Assembly: GCF_030161235.1 (NCBI RefSeq)
Contig: NZ_BSPW01000032.1
Location: forward strand, 1 to 39,895
Length of the DNA stretch: 39,895 bases
Source of the DNA: Vibrio zhanjiangensis
Lineage (GTDB): Bacteria > Pseudomonadota > Gammaproteobacteria > Enterobacterales > Vibrionaceae
Direction of reading: 5' to 3'
In this document: piece by piece, positions 7,941-16,208 of the stretch
Position numbering within the stretch: position 1 is the stretch's first letter
Layout: every line of letters begins with the position of its first letter
Program-made: the position numbers and the translations under genes
The notes under the pieces: model-generated
What the model was told of the DNA's origin: nothing
Database searches by the model: none
Seen by the model: only the letters and a program-made list of their open reading frames with translations

Positions 7941-8480
7941 ATGGACGAAAATAACTCAATGTGCGCATTACGTGAACGCAAACAACAAGCTTTTGATGCG
8001 GCTTGCTGCGATTTTGTTGTCAATCACGATATTGAAGCGATTGCCAGAAAGCTAGAACTTAACGGTACAATGCTTCGCAATATGCTGAACCCAAACCAAC
8101 CGCACGTGCTTAGACCTGTTGTGCTTGCTTCTATCAGCCGTGTTTCTGGGGACTACTCAATCGTAAATACGTTATTTGCAGATGATGGGGTGGTCACTAT
8201 CCCACTACCAAAAGCAGAAGATGATCTGAACCTGCTTGAACGAGTTCTACAACTCAACACCCATTCTGGTGAGCTTTCTAGCGATGCGTTGGCCATGTGC
8301 ACCGCAGAGCGTTTACCGCGATCTACTAAACGCAAAACACTAGCCAAGGCACAAGCTGCTTTAGGCAACTTGGTTTTGCTAATCAATGACCTCGAACACC
8401 GCACCACAGGCCTGCAGCCACTTGTACAAATGGGCACAGACTTTCTGGCTAATGGTGCTCCCATACCCGGCTTAGCCTAA
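7941..8480 (+). CDS. Phage regulatory protein CII-like (P2/186 CP76 family)
   Basis: The 179-residue protein has an N-terminal HTH-like region (CCDFVVNHDIEAIARKLELNGTMLRNMLNP) and the length and position of 186/K139 CII-family activators, which help establish lysogeny by turning on repressor transcription. The rest is helical with leucine-rich stretches (LNLLERVLQLNTHSGELSS, LGNLVLLINDLEHRT) that could support multimerisation. It follows the cox-like gene in the early operon. Confidence 0.7.
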   Translation: MDENNSMCALRERKQQAFDAACCDFVVNHDIEAIARKLELNGTMLRNMLNPNQPHVLRPVVLASISRVSGDYSIVNTLFADDGVVTIPLPKAEDDLNLLERVLQLNTHSGELSSDALAMCTAERLPRSTKRKTLAKAQAALGNLVLLINDLEHRTTGLQPLVQMGTDFLANGAPIPGLA

Positions 8481-8489
8481 GGAGTAGTT

Positions 8490-8825
8490 GTGAATCAGTT
8501 GGCACATAAACAAGAACAGCAACAAGAAGCACCGAACGCACAGGAAAGCATTGAGAGCTGTAGGGCGTTGTTTAGTGGTTCAGCAAGACGCGCAAAGTTG
8601 CGTAAGTACTACAACTCACTACCAGATAAAACACGTGGTTTGATTCTTATTGCAGGCGGAATGCCTCCAAAAGACTACCAACGTAAGTTCGAAGATTTCA
8701 CAGACCTTGAGCTGCATAAAGTTCGCAAGGGTATGTGTTACCTAAAAGATGCAATAGCAGGTTTCGACTTCCACTTAGGGGACGTTCGCCGCCTCAGACA
8801 TTACCAATTCAGCAGTACCCATTAA
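8490..8825 (+). CDS. Hypothetical early phage protein (111 aa)
   Basis: GTG8490 has AAGGAG five bases upstream, 10 bp after the CII-like stop. The protein starts with a Gln/Glu-rich stretch and continues with a basic, soluble region (ARRAKLRKYYNSLPDKTRGL). No family is recognised. In P2 a helicase-loader (B) lies in this general part of the genome, but I see no specific match. A terminator follows directly. Confidence 0.65.
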   Translation: MNQLAHKQEQQQEAPNAQESIESCRALFSGSARRAKLRKYYNSLPDKTRGLILIAGGMPPKDYQRKFEDFTDLELHKVRKGMCYLKDAIAGFDFHLGDVRRLRHYQFSSTH

Positions 8826-8839
8826 ACCTAGCCAACCTT

Positions 8840-8866
8840 GCCCCTGTAATAGGGGGCTTTTTTTTG
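8840..8866 (+). terminator. Intrinsic terminator within the early region
   Basis: GCCCCT pairs with AGGGGGC (one extra G) around a 5-nt loop, followed by nine T residues. It sits between the early regulatory genes and the replication-side genes and would reduce read-through, dividing the early operon. Confidence 0.75.
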
Positions 8867-8888
8867 TCTTAGCGTAGGAGCATAGAAG

Positions 8889-9323
8889 ATGAATACATTT
8901 GAAACACTTACCGAAGCAAGAAACCTCATAGATCAAGTTATTAACCGCAATGTCGGTTCAATTGGTCACGTCGATTTGCCTGCTGAAGCTTTAGCAAGCA
9001 AACAGAAGTTACTTAGAGGACTGAACACTGACAGAGAAGTATTCGACATCGTTAACGCAATTAATGCGTTGGCAATGGCAAACACTGATGTGATTCATGT
9101 GTTTGTTAATTTTTCCGGACATGTAAATCGTTTACAAGTCTATGCAAACCCAGCAGATACAAAATATCAAGCATCTATACCAAAGCAGACCCTACTGGCT
9201 GAGGATATCCGACTAAATCAGGAAAATACGTTTGAGCAACTTTTGTTTGTTGAGGGACAACTCACCGAGCTGATCATTGAAGCTCGTGAAGAAGCCGAAG
9301 CAAAAGCGGAGGTGACAGCATGA
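8889..9323 (+). CDS. Hypothetical phage protein (144 aa)
   Basis: This soluble protein, preceded by TAGGAG (8875-8880), starts MNTFETLTEARNLIDQVINR and ends in an acidic Glu/Ala-rich helix (LIIEAREEAEAKAEVTA). I do not recognise the family. It overlaps the exonuclease gene by 4 nt, so it belongs to the same translation-coupled string leading to gpA. Confidence 0.65.
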   Translation: MNTFETLTEARNLIDQVINRNVGSIGHVDLPAEALASKQKLLRGLNTDREVFDIVNAINALAMANTDVIHVFVNFSGHVNRLQVYANPADTKYQASIPKQTLLAEDIRLNQENTFEQLLFVEGQLTELIIEAREEAEAKAEVTA

Positions 9324-9913
9324 GCACACACGTAATGTTAGACCTAGAAACCATGGGAAATACGAGCAATGCAGCAATCGTTTCTATTGGTGCGGTTGTG
9401 TTTTCACCTGTGACTGGCGCACTTGGTGCTGATTTTGAAGTAGTGGTTAATCTTAATAGTTCTGCTTACTGCAGCGATATTGATGCATCGACAGTAACTT
9501 GGTGGCTTACCCAGAGTGAAGAAGCTCGTTCAATCTTCCTGAGAGATACGCCTAAGTCGTCTTTGAAAGATGCTTTGCTTGAGTTGAACCAGTGGTTTGC
9601 TGATCTTGGTGACTCAAGAGACATTCAAGTTTGGGGTAATGGTAGTGGATTCGATAATGTGATCTTGGCGAATGCTTTTAAAGCTGTTCGCATCAAACCT
9701 CACTTTTCTCATTGGAATGACCGTGACGTGAGAACCATTGTTGAAATGGGACGTTCGATTCTTGGCATTGACCCGAAAACAACATTTACCCGTCAAGGTG
9801 TCCACCATTCCGCGCTAGATGATGCGAAGTTCCAAGCTAAATACGTTTCAGCGATTTGGAATGCGTTTTCTTCTTGTGCAACGGTTGCTAGTTTGCCACT
9901 GGAGGAAGCGTAA
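9320..9913 (+). CDS. DnaQ-fold 3'-5' exonuclease (Rv2179c/exoVIII-like)
   Basis: This 197-residue nuclease shows the DEDD residues: DLETMG near the N-terminus (Asp/Glu), VWGNGSGFDNVILANAF in the middle (Asp) and HHSALDDAKFQAKYV near the C-terminus (His and last Asp). This is the phage group related to Rv2179c and exodeoxyribonuclease VIII fragments. It probably trims DNA or RNA during replication or takeover of the host. The gene is coupled by ATGA overlap upstream and TAATG overlap downstream. Confidence 0.83.
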   Translation: MSTHVMLDLETMGNTSNAAIVSIGAVVFSPVTGALGADFEVVVNLNSSAYCSDIDASTVTWWLTQSEEARSIFLRDTPKSSLKDALLELNQWFADLGDSRDIQVWGNGSGFDNVILANAFKAVRIKPHFSHWNDRDVRTIVEMGRSILGIDPKTTFTRQGVHHSALDDAKFQAKYVSAIWNAFSSCATVASLPLEEA

Positions 9914-10554
9914 TGTTATTACACCTCGTACCACAAATAATGAATCGTTATTCAAATGTTGATTTGGAATTAATCGACGTTCAGATTCCAGAGCTAAATG
10001 TGACTCTAACGGGTGGTAAAGACCTTGTAGTTAGAAAACCATTTCCAAACAAATCCTACCATGTTGCATGTCGAAAGGTTGGACGCAAGGCAGTACATGG
10101 TCTGTACTTGGAAGTTGATAAACAACTAACGAATTTTTCAGTGATTACATGCTGGAAAGCTAAGTGTGCCAATTGGACAGATGAACAAGAGAAGACACTT
10201 ACCCATAGAGTTAATTACACCGTAGCTGATACTGATTTTGATGTGATCAGTGACGACCATACTATGCAATATGCTCAGTGTGGGTTTGAAAGCCGTTGGC
10301 TTACAGATTTTAGAATTGACCCGCCCGTTAATACACAACCTCGTATGGATCTTCTTATATGTGAGTACCACAAACGTGGTGAAAATATTTCGCTTAAAGA
10401 TGAATACAAAGATGTCGTGATGGTCAATCGAGTAGAGGACATTACGCTACCAACAATTGAAAAAGAAAGGCTAATGGAGAGAGGGGCGCATAACGACCGC
10501 TTGCCTACGTTAGACCAAAGATTCATTGTTGATTGTTCAGAGGTGGTAGCATGA
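9913..10554 (+). CDS. Hypothetical phage protein (213 aa)
   Basis: ATG9913 follows GGAGG. The 213-residue protein has no signal peptide or membrane span that I can see and no recognised motif; it has scattered Cys (VACRKVG, TCWKAKC) and a beta-rich look. It is coupled to the exonuclease before it and the methyltransferase-like gene after it by 3-4 nt overlaps. Confidence 0.6.
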   Translation: MLLHLVPQIMNRYSNVDLELIDVQIPELNVTLTGGKDLVVRKPFPNKSYHVACRKVGRKAVHGLYLEVDKQLTNFSVITCWKAKCANWTDEQEKTLTHRVNYTVADTDFDVISDDHTMQYAQCGFESRWLTDFRIDPPVNTQPRMDLLICEYHKRGENISLKDEYKDVVMVNRVEDITLPTIEKERLMERGAHNDRLPTLDQRFIVDCSEVVA

Positions 10555-11093
10555 GTTCAACTACCGGAAAAGTGCAACCTCATGAGCTGTACCCAACGCC
10601 GCCAGAAGTTGTCGACGCTTTACTATCAAAGTTAACCGTTCGACCAACCGACAAGTTTTTAGAACCTTGTTACGGTAATGGTGCAATCTTCGACAAGATA
10701 GCTTTGCCACAAAGCCAAAAGTCATTTGCTGAAATCGAAAAAGGTATTGATTACCTAACAACTGATTTCGGTACCCAAGATGTGATCATTACCAATCCAC
10801 CTTTTTCACTAACGGAAGAATTCATTCGCAAAAGCCTAAGTGAGTTAGCCCCAGACGGGACAATGGCGTACCTGCAGCGTGTTAACTATTTAGGCTCTAA
10901 AAAGCGTTTGCCATTCTGGTTTGAAATCGGCTTTCCACCAAAGTGCCCAATCATCATTCCTCACCCTCGATTTGTTGGCGGTGGTTCAGATTCGTGTGAA
11001 TACGCTTGGTTTATCTGGGATAACGGCAACCGCTTCGATATTCCTCAAGGGCTAAGCCATATCGTTTCAGTTGGTCATGAGGTGGCAGCATGA
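10551..11093 (+). CDS. DNA adenine-methyltransferase-like protein
   Basis: The 180-residue protein has a SAM-binding motif I (DKFLEPCYGNGAIFDKI) and catalytic motif IV (NPPF, at VIITNPPFSLTEEF), preceded by YPTPPEVVDALL as in phage N6-adenine methyltransferases. It would methylate adenine in DNA to mark or protect the phage genome. It is short, with little room for a target-recognition domain. An upstream in-frame TTG exists at 10533, but GAGGTGG positions the ribosome at ATG10551. Confidence 0.75.
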   Translation: MSSTTGKVQPHELYPTPPEVVDALLSKLTVRPTDKFLEPCYGNGAIFDKIALPQSQKSFAEIEKGIDYLTTDFGTQDVIITNPPFSLTEEFIRKSLSELAPDGTMAYLQRVNYLGSKKRLPFWFEIGFPPKCPIIIPHPRFVGGGSDSCEYAWFIWDNGNRFDIPQGLSHIVSVGHEVAA

Positions 11094-11314
11094 GCGAACC
11101 AAAACAAGTGCTTTGCCAAGACTGCTTGAAACTTAAACCTTTCACAGCGGCTCGTCATAACTCAGAAGAACAGTGTGAATGCGGTGGTGATTTCTGTGGT
11201 TGTAGTGGTTGCCAGCACACCATCAAAGGTCTGTTGGCAGGTAAAACCAGTGCAAAAGATTTAGGCACTGTGAAAGATATTCACGGTTGGACATCAGAGG
11301 GAGTGAAGTCATGA
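11090..11314 (+). CDS. Small zinc-ribbon protein (74 aa)
   Basis: The N-terminal CQDCLKLKPF and the CECGGDFCGCSGC cluster supply at least two Cys pairs for a zinc ribbon. The C-terminal half is polar. It overlaps the methyltransferase-like gene before it and the PP-loop gene after it by ATGA. Such small zinc proteins in phage early operons often bind nucleic acid, but nothing specific is visible. Confidence 0.6.
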   Translation: MSEPKQVLCQDCLKLKPFTAARHNSEEQCECGGDFCGCSGCQHTIKGLLAGKTSAKDLGTVKDIHGWTSEGVKS

Positions 11315-12147
11315 AAGTAGAACTACGCCGAAAGTTTGTACCTAACAGCAATGGTCGTTTACAAGTTCTATCAAGTGGTGGTGGCACTCAATCTATTTGT
11401 ATGGTTGTGCTTATTTATATTGGCGCAATTCCAAAGCCAGACTTGATTATCATGGCTGATACAGAGCGCGAAGCGAGCAATGTATTTGATTACCATAAAA
11501 GACACATCAAACCTCTTTGCGATGAAATGGGAGTTGAGTTTGTTATCGTTCCTAAATCTGATTGGACAAATAACGATATTTGTACTGAGAGCGATGATGA
11601 AACGGTGCTGCCTGCGTTTTTCACTGAGTTCAATGGTAGAAGTGCAAAAGGAGAGTTAGGTAAGCAGCCGGGGTTCTGTTCTAGCAAGTGGAAAGTGGAG
11701 CCGATACAAAGGTACCTAAACAACAGGTTTGGAGAAAAGGAGTTAACCAAACGTGGTGTAGATTTCTGGATAGGAATGTCTTTCGATGAGCGCAATCGAG
11801 TTAAATACCCATCTGGAAAATGGCAAAAGCGTTACCCACTATTTGAAGCAGAAATCCTGCGTGAGCAAGCAATTCAAATCGTGCAATATTTTGGTCTACC
11901 AGAGCCGCCACGTTCTGCGTGTTGGATGTGTCCAAATCGTCACGATGAAGAATGGATCTGGATGAAAGAAAATGTCCCGCAAGATTTTGCTGCTGCTCGT
12001 CAATTTGAACAAGAACTACAGCAAGATTTTCCTTGGTTGTACTTGCATAAGTCTGGTGTGCAACTGGGTGAGATTATTTTTACTACCAAGCCGAAACAGC
12101 AAGATATATTCGACCAGTTTTGCGATACGGGCATGTGTTTCGTATGA
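11311..12147 (+). CDS. PP-loop ATPase of the PAPS-reductase-like superfamily
   Basis: The 278-residue protein has a PP-loop, SSGGGTQS, near residue 20, which binds ATP and adenylates a substrate. Conserved Cys follow: GFCSSKW, SACWMCPNRH and a C-terminal GMCFV. Together they could hold an Fe-S cluster or serve as a sulfur relay, as in PAPS reductase, TtcA or DndC. Phage members of this family are usually annotated PAPS reductase, but a nucleic-acid modification role is as plausible, given the adjacent methyltransferase-like gene. The longer frame starts at 11287; ATG11311 overlaps the preceding stop and is preferred. Confidence 0.75.
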   Translation: MKVELRRKFVPNSNGRLQVLSSGGGTQSICMVVLIYIGAIPKPDLIIMADTEREASNVFDYHKRHIKPLCDEMGVEFVIVPKSDWTNNDICTESDDETVLPAFFTEFNGRSAKGELGKQPGFCSSKWKVEPIQRYLNNRFGEKELTKRGVDFWIGMSFDERNRVKYPSGKWQKRYPLFEAEILREQAIQIVQYFGLPEPPRSACWMCPNRHDEEWIWMKENVPQDFAAARQFEQELQQDFPWLYLHKSGVQLGEIIFTTKPKQQDIFDQFCDTGMCFV

Positions 12148-14666
12148 ACACCCTAATAGAACCAACTGAAATCGACCTATACGATTTTCCATGGCAAGCC
12201 CCTTTAACTGAGGTTGAAGCGGGCTGCTTTGGTTCGCGTCGATACAACTCAATTATTGAGCCTGATGATCTTAGTGTTCTGGAACGTAAGCTATTTGATG
12301 CTAACCCAGACGATTTCGAGTGGGCGAAAGATAAGATTAAAGACCTGCCGGACTACCTAACCAAGTACTTTGTTACTCGTTATGTTTCAGTGTTCGAAAA
12401 GAAAGGTCGTAAAGATGCCAACATATTTTTGCGTGAACGTATGGGGCCAGCCGCTGAACGTGCGCTGATGGTTTTACGCAAATACAAAAAGTTACCGACA
12501 ACCCAAAAGGTTTCTTTGCTTAGTGAAGAGTTTAGCGACACTGAGCAAAGCGACTTTGCACAAAAAGAGCAAATGCGTTTTGACTTCGAAAAGGCAGAGC
12601 GCAATCGCAAGCCAGTTAAAAGCCGACTACTGGCAGAGCTTGAGCCGTCAGAAGTTAAAGACATGGCTTTCAAGATTAGCCAAATCACTAAGGCTAAATT
12701 TCCTCTTATCGCTGCACGTGTGGCTAATCGTGAACTGGATGAAGACGAAATTCCAGAGGTGATCGGCTATGAAGAACTAGCCGAATTTGTCTGCCACTTT
12801 GGTATGACTCCACCGCGCAAGAAAAAGAAACAAACCGACTTAACCGCACTGAATGACATTTCACGCATGTTAGATGAAAAGTGGTGGTATGGGCGCCTTA
12901 ACAAAACACGCAAAATCATGCGTGAGCACCTAGCCATTGCTATGGGGCAAGTTTCTTCAAAAGCATCACCTTATGCGTCATGGGATTGTGTTCGAGAGCA
13001 CCAAGCGCAGCAAACTGCTAGCTATGAATACATCAAGCAATGCCAGTTATTAGATGAAGAAACAGGCGAAGAGGCTGATTTATGGGATATGGTCAAAAAG
13101 AGTGTGGCTAACCCTGCCATTCGTCGTCATGAATTGATGGTGCGTTGCCGTGGTTGTGAAGACATTGGTAACGAGTTGGGTTTGCAAGGCCTGTTCTTAA
13201 CCTTGACCACGCCTTCTAAGTATCACAACTCGTACAAGAAAGGCGGCTTTATTGGTCACTGGAACGGTGCAAGCCCACGTGATGCGCAATCTTACCTAAA
13301 CAACGTATGGCAGCGAATCCGCGCCAAACTAGGTCGTGAAGAAATCCGCTGGTTTGGTGTACGTGTCGCTGAGCCACACCATGACGGCACACCACACTGG
13401 CATTTGCTTATCTGGGTAAAACCAGAAGATGTGATGCAAGTGCGTGACATCTTTATTTCTTATGCCACGCAAGAAGACCGTGGCGAACTGCACCCTGAGC
13501 TTGAGAAAGAGAAGAAAAAGCCATTCCGCAAATGTGCTTACGTTGGGCCGCTAGATTACCGCCCACGTTGTGACTTTGGTTTTATTGACCCAGAGAAAGG
13601 CACTGCAACGGGCTATATCGCTAAATACATTTCAAAGAACATTGACGGCTTTGCAATGGACGGCGAGATCTCGGACGAAACAGGCAAACCAGTCAAAGAC
13701 ATGGCGAAGAATGTTAGTGCTTGGAAAAGCCGTTGGAACATTCGCCAGTTCCAGTTCTTCGGTGGCGCACCAGTCACGACTTACCGTGAACTACGCCGCT
13801 TCGCTAACCAGAACAAAAAAGCGTTTATGGAATACCTCTTCATGCAAGAGCGTGTTGACCTACTCACTATCTACTCAATGCTGCAACGTGATCTTGTTGG
13901 ACCTATTAAACCTAGCAAGCTGATCACCAATGAAGAGTTAATGAAAGTGATTGGTGATAGTTACCAGTCACGCATGAAGACCGAAGACGCAAGCATCACA
14001 GACACTTTAAAAGCTGCTGACCATGGTAATTGGCGAGGTTACATCATGGGGCAAGGTGGCCCATTCGTTAAGCGCAAAGATTTGCTGATCGTGAACTCTT
14101 ATGAAGTTCTGCCGTTCGCTTCACCACATGGCGAGGACGTTCGCAAAATTGAGGGTTTCACTACACCAGAAGAAACCATCAAAACACGCACCAAAGTTTG
14201 GACGATTCAGAAGAAATCAAAGGTTAACGATGAAGCTAAAACGTGCGTTCTTGGGAGCGAAGCGACCGCTTTTGGAGCCTCTGGCTCCTCTCGGAGTTCT
14301 GTCAATAACTGTACGGAGCCTGAGAAAGTACAGGTCTGCGATCAGCTAACCCGATTATTAGAACCAGATAAAAAATCAGTGGACTCTCCACCAAATATCG
14401 ATGAAGCGGCACTGGCCGCACTGCTAAAAGGCAGTTCAATCCGCATCGACGATGCAACCAGTATCCAAATCCGCCCTGCGGAGGTAGACGAACACGGCAA
14501 TAAACGCCCTGCCCAGTTGGTAGAAGTGAGTCGTCAACGTTCGGACGACACCAATTGGATGGATTTCGAGGGTTGGGACAACCTATTCGCCCAACCAGAA
14601 AAGCAAGAGTATCAACAACCCGACCTGTCGATTTTCCCTGATGGGGACGATTGGCCTTTGGTGTAA
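12144..14666 (+). CDS. Replication initiation endonuclease (P2 gpA-like)
   Basis: At 840 residues, this HUH-type rolling-circle initiator nicks one strand at ori and attaches through Tyr. The metal-binding HUH motif is in EPHHDGTPHWHLLIWV (about residue 410-425), and two catalytic Tyr spaced by three residues occur in GYIAKYISKNIDG (about 490). A C-terminal low-complexity stretch (about residues 700-730) corresponds to the apparent origin embedded in the gene. ATG12144 overlaps the previous TGA; a TTG at 12120 in frame is less likely. This gene ends the early operon. Confidence 0.9.
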   Translation: MNTLIEPTEIDLYDFPWQAPLTEVEAGCFGSRRYNSIIEPDDLSVLERKLFDANPDDFEWAKDKIKDLPDYLTKYFVTRYVSVFEKKGRKDANIFLRERMGPAAERALMVLRKYKKLPTTQKVSLLSEEFSDTEQSDFAQKEQMRFDFEKAERNRKPVKSRLLAELEPSEVKDMAFKISQITKAKFPLIAARVANRELDEDEIPEVIGYEELAEFVCHFGMTPPRKKKKQTDLTALNDISRMLDEKWWYGRLNKTRKIMREHLAIAMGQVSSKASPYASWDCVREHQAQQTASYEYIKQCQLLDEETGEEADLWDMVKKSVANPAIRRHELMVRCRGCEDIGNELGLQGLFLTLTTPSKYHNSYKKGGFIGHWNGASPRDAQSYLNNVWQRIRAKLGREEIRWFGVRVAEPHHDGTPHWHLLIWVKPEDVMQVRDIFISYATQEDRGELHPELEKEKKKPFRKCAYVGPLDYRPRCDFGFIDPEKGTATGYIAKYISKNIDGFAMDGEISDETGKPVKDMAKNVSAWKSRWNIRQFQFFGGAPVTTYRELRRFANQNKKAFMEYLFMQERVDLLTIYSMLQRDLVGPIKPSKLITNEELMKVIGDSYQSRMKTEDASITDTLKAADHGNWRGYIMGQGGPFVKRKDLLIVNSYEVLPFASPHGEDVRKIEGFTTPEETIKTRTKVWTIQKKSKVNDEAKTCVLGSEATAFGASGSSRSSVNNCTEPEKVQVCDQLTRLLEPDKKSVDSPPNIDEAALAALLKGSSIRIDDATSIQIRPAEVDEHGNKRPAQLVEVSRQRSDDTNWMDFEGWDNLFAQPEKQEYQQPDLSIFPDGDDWPLV
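14253..14320 (+). other. Candidate phage replication origin (ori) inside the gpA gene
   Basis: A hairpin GGAGCC-TCT-GGCTCC (14274-14288) is followed by TCGGAGTTCTGTCAATAAC (14291-14309), then CTGTACGGAGCC. From memory this closely resembles the P2-family origin, where gpA cleaves within its own gene near a CTCGGAGTCCTGTCAA sequence that encodes a recurrent SPVNNCT-like peptide. Here the encoded peptide is SSVNNCT. The exact nick position is not claimed. Confidence 0.68.
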
Positions 14667-14728
14667 CGCTTGATGACAGGAAAATTAAACAATATGCCTA
14701 ATTTACCCATTTTGATTTTTAGAGCTTT

Positions 14729-15271
14729 TTATTCTGATGGTTTTTGTGGAGGGTTAGGTTTTTTGCCTAACACAAATACTGCCACCAAAGCCGCAACGCC
14801 ACCGCCGCCAATGAAACTAGCTGCAACTTGAGCTCCGTTGACTGCAGCATAGGTGCCGCATCCAATTGCAAACAAACCAATTAGAAAACCGAATACTTGA
14901 CCCAGTACACTTTCAATTCTCTTTGCATTTAGTGCACCTGTTTCCATCGTGCGGAGGTGTTTTGAATCTTCTTGCACACCAGTGAATAGTTCTTTCGATA
15001 TGCCAGGTACTAATTTTTCATACTCAGCGAGCAGGTGAGGCGGAGGCATTGGCCCAGAAAAGTGTTGCTGATGAGTGATTTGTAATAGGGCTCGTTGTAG
15101 CTCTGGAGACTTTTCTAAAAACTCACCAACTTTAGGGTCTTGATGAACTGCCTCTGCTAATTCAGGGTTTTCATTAATTAGAACGTCAAGAGGTTGAACA
15201 TCTTGTTCAACCTCTTGAGTGGTTTGTTCATCCTGTGGAAGATTTTTGTTACTTACCTTGTCTTGCTGCAT
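14729..15271 (-). CDS. DUF2335 membrane protein (accessory cassette)
   Basis: The 180-residue protein has an acidic, Gln-rich N-terminal half. The family signature follows (HFSGPMPPPHLLAEYEKLVPG, about 90-110), then two hydrophobic segments at about 125-148 (VFGFLIGLFAIGCGTYAAV) and 150-170 (FIGGGGVAALVAVFVLGK). The C-terminus is basic and proline-rich. DUF2335 proteins recur in prophages and have no established function known to me. It overlaps the preceding small gene by 23 nt and lies between gpA and the late genes. That is the P2-family accessory hotspot, so superinfection exclusion or defence is a reasonable but unproven guess. Confidence 0.75.
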   Translation of the reverse strand: MQQDKVSNKNLPQDEQTTQEVEQDVQPLDVLINENPELAEAVHQDPKVGEFLEKSPELQRALLQITHQQHFSGPMPPPHLLAEYEKLVPGISKELFTGVQEDSKHLRTMETGALNAKRIESVLGQVFGFLIGLFAIGCGTYAAVNGAQVAASFIGGGGVAALVAVFVLGKKPNPPQKPSE

Positions 15272-15506
15272 CTACAACATCGCCACGATTAATACGAACT
15301 ATGTCGCCCTTGCGAGCGCGTGTATAACAATTGAGCGCTTGAACTTCTGAGTAGCTTGCTTCTATTTTGCTCCAGTTCTCGCTAATTTGTCCTTGAGCTC
15401 TAGTCCATGCTCTTACAGTTGGCCTAACTTTAGGGACAAAGTGGTCGTAGTCTGTATTCGGCCACACTGATAAGGCTTTACCTATCCCTGCTAAAAATGC
15501 ATTCAT
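15249..15506 (-). CDS. Hypothetical protein paired with DUF2335 gene (85 aa)
   Basis: ATG15506 has an AGGTG Shine-Dalgarno. The small basic protein (PKVRPTVRAWTRAQGQISENW) has no signal peptide or recognised domain. Its 3' end overlaps the start of the DUF2335 gene, which lacks a good ribosome site of its own, so the pair is probably translationally coupled and functions together. Confidence 0.6.
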   Translation of the reverse strand: MNAFLAGIGKALSVWPNTDYDHFVPKVRPTVRAWTRAQGQISENWSKIEASYSEVQALNCYTRARKGDIVRINRGDVVDAARQGK

Positions 15507-15546
15507 AGCTACACCTCGATCTCCAATACGGGCCTTTCGGCCAAAG

Positions 15547-15608
15547 CATACTCATTTGTGGTGAGTATGAATATATAGTTATAGTAGTAAATGTTTTATT
15601 TATCGCAA
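15547..15608 (-). promoter_or_regulatory. Candidate promoter/operator of the DUF2335 cassette
   Basis: Reading leftward, TTGCGA (15603-15608) and TACTAT (15581-15586), spaced 16 bp, form a plausible promoter. CATACTCA/TGAGTATG (15547-15554, 15562-15569) is a perfect 8-bp dyad just downstream, suitable as an operator or leader hairpin. The remaining 15609-15774 is AT-rich and holds no gene I can support. Confidence 0.4.
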
Positions 15609-15774
15609 GATTACTAGATTTGAAGCCAAGCAGCAATGATTAACATATAAGAATTTTCTCAATATGTGTCAATGTTCACCAATATCATCGTTCATCATTG
15701 AGTATTACAGCTCAACTCGGCTCAATTTTGATTCAATTGATTACGTAGTCTGAATGGAGGGCAAGATGCCCATT

Positions 15775-16101
15775 TTAGTGGCTAACAGCCCTTATTAAAT
15801 CTAGAATTGGCTTGCGGAGATGGTCAGGCAACTGCTTTATCGCCGCCGCCAAGTCAGGATCATATATCGGTCTTTTACCTAGCTCTAGGTAAGCAAAATC
15901 TAGCCAAGTAACACTATGGTACTTAAACAGGCTTTTTAACTCGCTCAGCTTGGGATCTCGTTCGCCTCTTTCTAGACGTTGATAAGTTGAAAGCTTAATA
16001 CCTACTGCAACAGCTATCTGCTGTTGAGTGACTCGTTTGGACACCCTGAGATGGACTAAATACTCTATTATCGGCTCAATTTCTTTATTGACTGATGACA
16101 T
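15775..16101 (-). CDS. XRE-family HTH regulator
   Basis: The 108-residue protein has an N-terminal Cro/CI-type HTH (about 10-65: VTQQQIAVAVGIKLSTYQRLERGERDPKLSEL) and a short C-terminal helical part. The open frame reaches a TTG at 16122, but ATG16101 has AAAGG in place and frees the upstream palindrome to act as operator. It faces away from the LexA-box gene. It may control the accessory genes, or be a second switch protein; it is not the main CI repressor. Confidence 0.8.
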   Translation of the reverse strand: MSSVNKEIEPIIEYLVHLRVSKRVTQQQIAVAVGIKLSTYQRLERGERDPKLSELKSLFKYHSVTWLDFAYLELGKRPIYDPDLAAAIKQLPDHLRKPILDLIRAVSH

Positions 16102-16113
16102 ATTAACCTTTTT

Positions 16114-16133
16114 ATAAGTCAATTTTGACTTAT
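16114..16133. promoter_or_regulatory. Perfect palindrome upstream of the XRE gene (likely autoregulatory operator)
   Basis: ATAAGTCAA-TT-TTGACTTAT is a 9+2+9 perfect inverted repeat 12 bp upstream of the XRE start codon. Position and symmetry fit a dimeric XRE repressor binding its own promoter. Confidence 0.6.
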
Positions 16134-16208
16134 TTACCTATCAAAAAGGCCAACAGTGACGAGCGATAAAATAATAGTGATCTAGTTAAAATTACCCGAT
16201 GTGCCTCT

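Noticed and set aside
11311..12147. Host-type PAPS reductase for sulfate assimilation
   Set aside because: The Cys pattern and phage early-operon context differ from cysH, and no other sulfur genes are present.
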